Shown: positions 61,808 to 64,000 of the stretch, one piece after another
Layout of the letters: each line of letters opens with the position of its first letter
Position numbering within the stretch: the stretch's first letter is position 1
NCBI RefSeq assembly: GCF_014467055.1
Contig: NZ_CP060696.1
Location: 1,674,001-1,738,000 of the forward strand
Direction: 5' to 3'
DNA: 64,000 nucleotides
DNA from: Caproicibacterium amylolyticum
Lineage (GTDB): Bacteria; Bacillota; Clostridia; Oscillospirales; Acutalibacteraceae
Translations under genes and position numbers: made by a program
Notes under the pieces: generated by a model
The model's database searches: none
Told to the model about the DNA's origin: nothing
The model's input: the letters and a program-made list of their open reading frames with translations, nothing else

Positions 61808-63166
61808 TTAAAACGGCATTCCGCCAGGCATACCACCGGGCATGCCGCCCATTGGCGGCATAAAGCGGCGCTTGCCCTTTTTTCCCTTCATCATCTTCAT
61901 CATTTTCTGCATCTGCTCCATCGATTTGAGCAGTTTGTTCACATCCTCGACCTTGGTACCACTGCCGGCCGCTATGCGGCGTTTGCGGGAAGGATTGATT
62001 GTTGCAGGCTTTTCGCGTTCTTCCGAAGTCATAGAAAGGATAATGGCTTTCTGGCGGTCGACCAACCGGTCATTCAGCTGGTCATCACTCAGTTTGCGGG
62101 TGTCCATACCAATTTTTTCAAGGATACCGCGCATTGGCCCCATCTTTTTGATTTGATCGAACTGTGCAAGCAAGTCGTTAAAATCAAGCTTGTTCTGCAG
62201 CATGCGCTTGGCGGTCTTTTCGGCTTCCTTTTCGTCCAGCTTGGTCTGTGCATCCTCAATCAGCGTCAGCACATCACCCATACCAAGGATACGGGACGCC
62301 ATGCGATCCGGATGAAAAACTTCAATATCATCCAGTTTCTCACCGATACCGGCATATTTAATCGGCTTGCCGGTAACCGCCTTAACAGACAATGCCGCAC
62401 CGCCGCGGGTGTCGCCATCCAGTTTTGTCAGGATTACACCGGTGATTTCCAACTTTTCATCAAAAATCTTAGAAACATTCACCGCTTCCTGACCGGTCAT
62501 GCTGTCCACAACCAACAGGATTTCGCTCGGCTGCACCGCTTCTTTGATGTTTTTCAGCTCATCCATCAGCTTGTCATCAATCTGCAGACGGCCGGCGGTA
62601 TCAATCAGCACAATATCATTGCCATAATCCCTGGCATGCCGAACTGCATCTTTGCTGATCTGAATCGGATTGCCCTGCCCTTCTTCAAAGACAGGCACCC
62701 CCGCCTGCTCGCCAATAATCTGCAGCTGCTTAACAGCTGCCGGACGGTACACATCGCACGCCACAAGCATCGGGCGGTGCCCCTGCTTTTTCAGCAGGCG
62801 GCCCAGCTTTGCAGCATGGGTCGTTTTGCCGGCGCCCTGCAGGCCGCAGAGCATCACGATACACGGTCCGGAAGAAGGCATTTTCAGGCGGGCTTCTCCG
62901 CCGCCCATCAGCTCAGTAAGTTCCTCATTGACGATTTTAACAACCATCTGACCGGGAGTCAGGCTTTCCATGACCTCGCTGCCAATGGCCCGATCGCTGA
63001 TTTTCTTGGTAAACTCTTTTGCAACTTTGTAGTTTACATCCGCTTCCAGCAGCGCAAGACGCACCTCACGCATTGCAGTCTTCACATCATCTTCCGTCAG
63101 CTTGCCCTTGCTTTTCAGCCGCTTGAAAGCAGCGGAAAGTTTGTCTGAAAGGCTTTCAAATGCCAT
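61808..63166 (-). CDS. ffh: Signal recognition particle protein Ffh
   Basis: 452 residues. NG domain with GTPase motifs GLQGAGKTTHAAKLG, DTAGRLQIDDKLM, TKLDGDTRGGAALS and the closing GMGDVLTLIEDAQ. The methionine-rich M domain (about 300-452) carries SRKRRIAAGSGTKVEDVNKLLKSMEQMQKMMK, the RNA- and signal-binding segment, and ends in a GMPGGM repeat. It partners 4.5S/6S-like SRP RNA and FtsY, neither in the window. Downstream of ylxM. Confidence 0.98.
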   Translation of the reverse strand: MAFESLSDKLSAAFKRLKSKGKLTEDDVKTAMREVRLALLEADVNYKVAKEFTKKISDRAIGSEVMESLTPGQMVVKIVNEELTELMGGGEARLKMPSSGPCIVMLCGLQGAGKTTHAAKLGRLLKKQGHRPMLVACDVYRPAAVKQLQIIGEQAGVPVFEEGQGNPIQISKDAVRHARDYGNDIVLIDTAGRLQIDDKLMDELKNIKEAVQPSEILLVVDSMTGQEAVNVSKIFDEKLEITGVILTKLDGDTRGGAALSVKAVTGKPIKYAGIGEKLDDIEVFHPDRMASRILGMGDVLTLIEDAQTKLDEKEAEKTAKRMLQNKLDFNDLLAQFDQIKKMGPMRGILEKIGMDTRKLSDDQLNDRLVDRQKAIILSMTSEEREKPATINPSRKRRIAAGSGTKVEDVNKLLKSMEQMQKMMKMMKGKKGKRRFMPPMGGMPGGMPGGMPF

Positions 63167-63184
63167 TGCGCGCCTCCTTTAAAG

Positions 63185-63553
63185 TCAATCTGCCGATTCC
63201 AGTTTGTTAAGAATCTTCAGCAGGTTCTCAATCTGTTCCGTAATGGACTTGTCATAAACAAAGCGGCTGTTGTAGTCGCGGATATGCTCCGCATACTGGC
63301 GAATCTGCGAAAATGCAGCAGCACGTGCTTTGGATTTCTGCAGCAGGCCGAGATTTTCTTCCATTTCTTTCAACTGTGTTTCTCCGCGTTTAATCGCGTC
63401 GCGCACACCCTGCCGGGTAATGCCTTCATTCTGGGCAATTTCCGAAAGGGAAAGATCATCATTATAATAACATGAAATGACATCTCGCTGTTTTTCCGTA
63501 AGCATGGAACCATAGTAATCCAATAACAGAGAAATTTCAAAATCCTTTGCCAA
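63185..63553 (-). CDS. ylxM: YlxM-family helix-turn-helix protein
   Basis: 122 residues. N-terminal HTH of the sigma-70 region-4 type (LLLDYYGSMLTEKQRDVISCYYNDDLSLSEIAQNEGITRQGVRDAIKRGE), then a helical C-terminus. YlxM is thought to modulate SRP, as it is always next to ffh/ftsY in Firmicutes. The start is TTG at 63553 with GGAGG 9 nt upstream. First gene of the operon behind a perfect-consensus promoter. Confidence 0.94.
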   Translation of the reverse strand: MAKDFEISLLLDYYGSMLTEKQRDVISCYYNDDLSLSEIAQNEGITRQGVRDAIKRGETQLKEMEENLGLLQKSKARAAAFSQIRQYAEHIRDYNSRFVYDKSITEQIENLLKILNKLESAD

Positions 63554-63604
63554 AACCCGCTGCCTCCATTTCCTGTAAAGTGCTTTGCTTTACAAGCAAG
63601 TATG

Positions 63605-63633
63605 ATTATACCGCATCTTTTGTCCTTTGTCAA
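63605..63633 (-). promoter_or_regulatory. Consensus promoter of the ylxM-ffh-rpsP-khpA-rimM-trmD operon
   Basis: Minus strand TTGACA (63633-63628), 17-nt spacer, TATAAT (63610-63605): both boxes and spacing are ideal, suggesting strong constitutive expression. The leader (about 45 nt) has a small hairpin GTAAAGC/GCTTTAC near 63575-63595. Confidence 0.85.
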
Positions 63634-63736
63634 GCCGCTGCCGTCTGGATTTCGTTTTTCTTTCCTAAGAACAAACAGAAAACTGCACAGTCCGCAGCTA
63701 TACACTTGGTACGCCTGCTTTTCACAAGACTTTCAC

Positions 63737-63765
63737 TGTACAAACTACTGCTTTTCCAGTATAAT
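63737..63765 (+). promoter_or_regulatory. Putative promoter of the FAD oxidoreductase gene
   Basis: TGTACA (63737-63742), 17-nt spacer, TATAAT (63760-63765), about 55 nt before the Shine-Dalgarno. Confidence 0.6.
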
Positions 63766-63828
63766 ACAAATTGAAAACTATTTAATCTATGCAAAGCATA
63801 AAACTTTTTGAATAATCAGGAGGCCTTT

Positions 63829-64000
63829 ATGAAGCAAGTCATTATCATTGGTGCCGGCCCCGCTGGACTTACGGCTGCACACGAACTGCTCTCCCGTGCC
63901 GGCAAAGACTGCGCAGTAACGATTTTGGAGGAAAGCGAAGAAGTTGGCGGCATCTCCCGTACCGTGCGCTGGCATGGTAACCGGATGGACATCGGCGGCC
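63829..64000 (+). CDS. FAD-dependent oxidoreductase/amine-oxidase family protein (partial)
   Basis: 57 codons before the window ends. The start shows a classic FAD Rossmann loop ([18 protein letters not shown]) and then [25 protein letters not shown]. The EVGGISRTV and following GxxMDIGG pattern matches protoporphyrinogen-oxidase-like and UDP-galactopyranose-mutase-like NAD(P)/FAD proteins. These often act in polysaccharide or carotenoid pathways. CAGGAGG precedes the ATG. The 3' end is outside the window, so the family cannot be fixed. Confidence 0.8.
   Translation, partial: MKQVIIIGAGPAGLTAAHELLSRAGKDCAVTILEESEEVGGISRTVRWHGNRMDIGG

Overview
The window is a chromosomal segment of a low-to-mid GC, endospore-forming Firmicute of class Clostridia, most likely order Oscillospirales (the former Ruminococcaceae). 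The case rests on dipicolinate synthase genes, a sigma-A type RpoD, Firmicute-style regulatory RNAs (SAM-I, FMN, T-box), an IreB homologue, strong Shine-Dalgarno sites throughout, the order rpoB-rpoC-rpsL-rpsG-fusA-tuf, and a purine operon whose last two steps sit on separate genes instead of one bifunctional purH. The order-level placement is inference. No tRNA, rRNA or CRISPR array was seen.

Layout. 1-2.0 kb holds the end of an IS3-family transposase gene and a frameshifted IS30-family transposase. 2.1-5.2 kb has the spore dipicolinate synthase pair (dpaAB, minus) divergent from murC (plus). 5.4-9.9 kb carries mreB, comF, recD2 and a small membrane protein gene, all minus. 9.9-13.0 kb contains an intergenic inverted-repeat element, metK under a SAM-I riboswitch, ribU under an FMN riboswitch, and a decayed capA fragment. 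13.1-25.3 kb is the transcription/translation core: rpoB-rpoC and then rpsL-rpsG-fusA-tuf, each with its own consensus promoter. 25.5-29.8 kb holds a c-di-GMP phosphodiesterase gene with a structured leader, a radical SAM gene and a nucleoid-associated protein gene. 29.9-34.3 kb is the dgt-dnaG-rpoD-rrf2 operon. 34.4-41.0 kb has a YigZ-family gene, rpmE, a degenerate VanY-like gene, pyk with a cre-like site, mazF, nnrD, acpS and a membrane protein gene. 41.1-45.6 kb is a T-box-controlled pheST operon followed by ireB and a small conserved-looking gene. 45.6-47.4 kb is an antibiotic-resistance-type ABC-F gene behind a leader that reads as a complete transcription attenuator. 47.5-53.1 kb is the operon purE-purM-purN-IMP cyclohydrolase-AICAR formyltransferase-purD. 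53.1-63.6 kb holds SPFH/NfeD, an EamA transporter, rsmD-coaD-coiled coil, uvrC, ptsH and the ylxM-ffh-rpsP-khpA-rimM-trmD operon. The last 170 bases begin an FAD-dependent oxidoreductase gene.

Most of the content is housekeeping. The most interesting signal is regulatory. In the ABC-F leader (45635-45908) a 12-nt sequence occurs twice. Both copies are perfectly complementary to the same middle segment, so the RNA can fold either as an anti-antiterminator or as an antiterminator. A six-codon open frame with a Shine-Dalgarno-like site ends exactly on the first copy. This is what ribosome-stalling control of an antibiotic-protection gene would look like. Other points to follow up are a dispersed intergenic hairpin repeat, a possible riboswitch or attenuator before the c-di-GMP phosphodiesterase gene, a VanY-like protein lacking its zinc ligands, and an orphan MazF.
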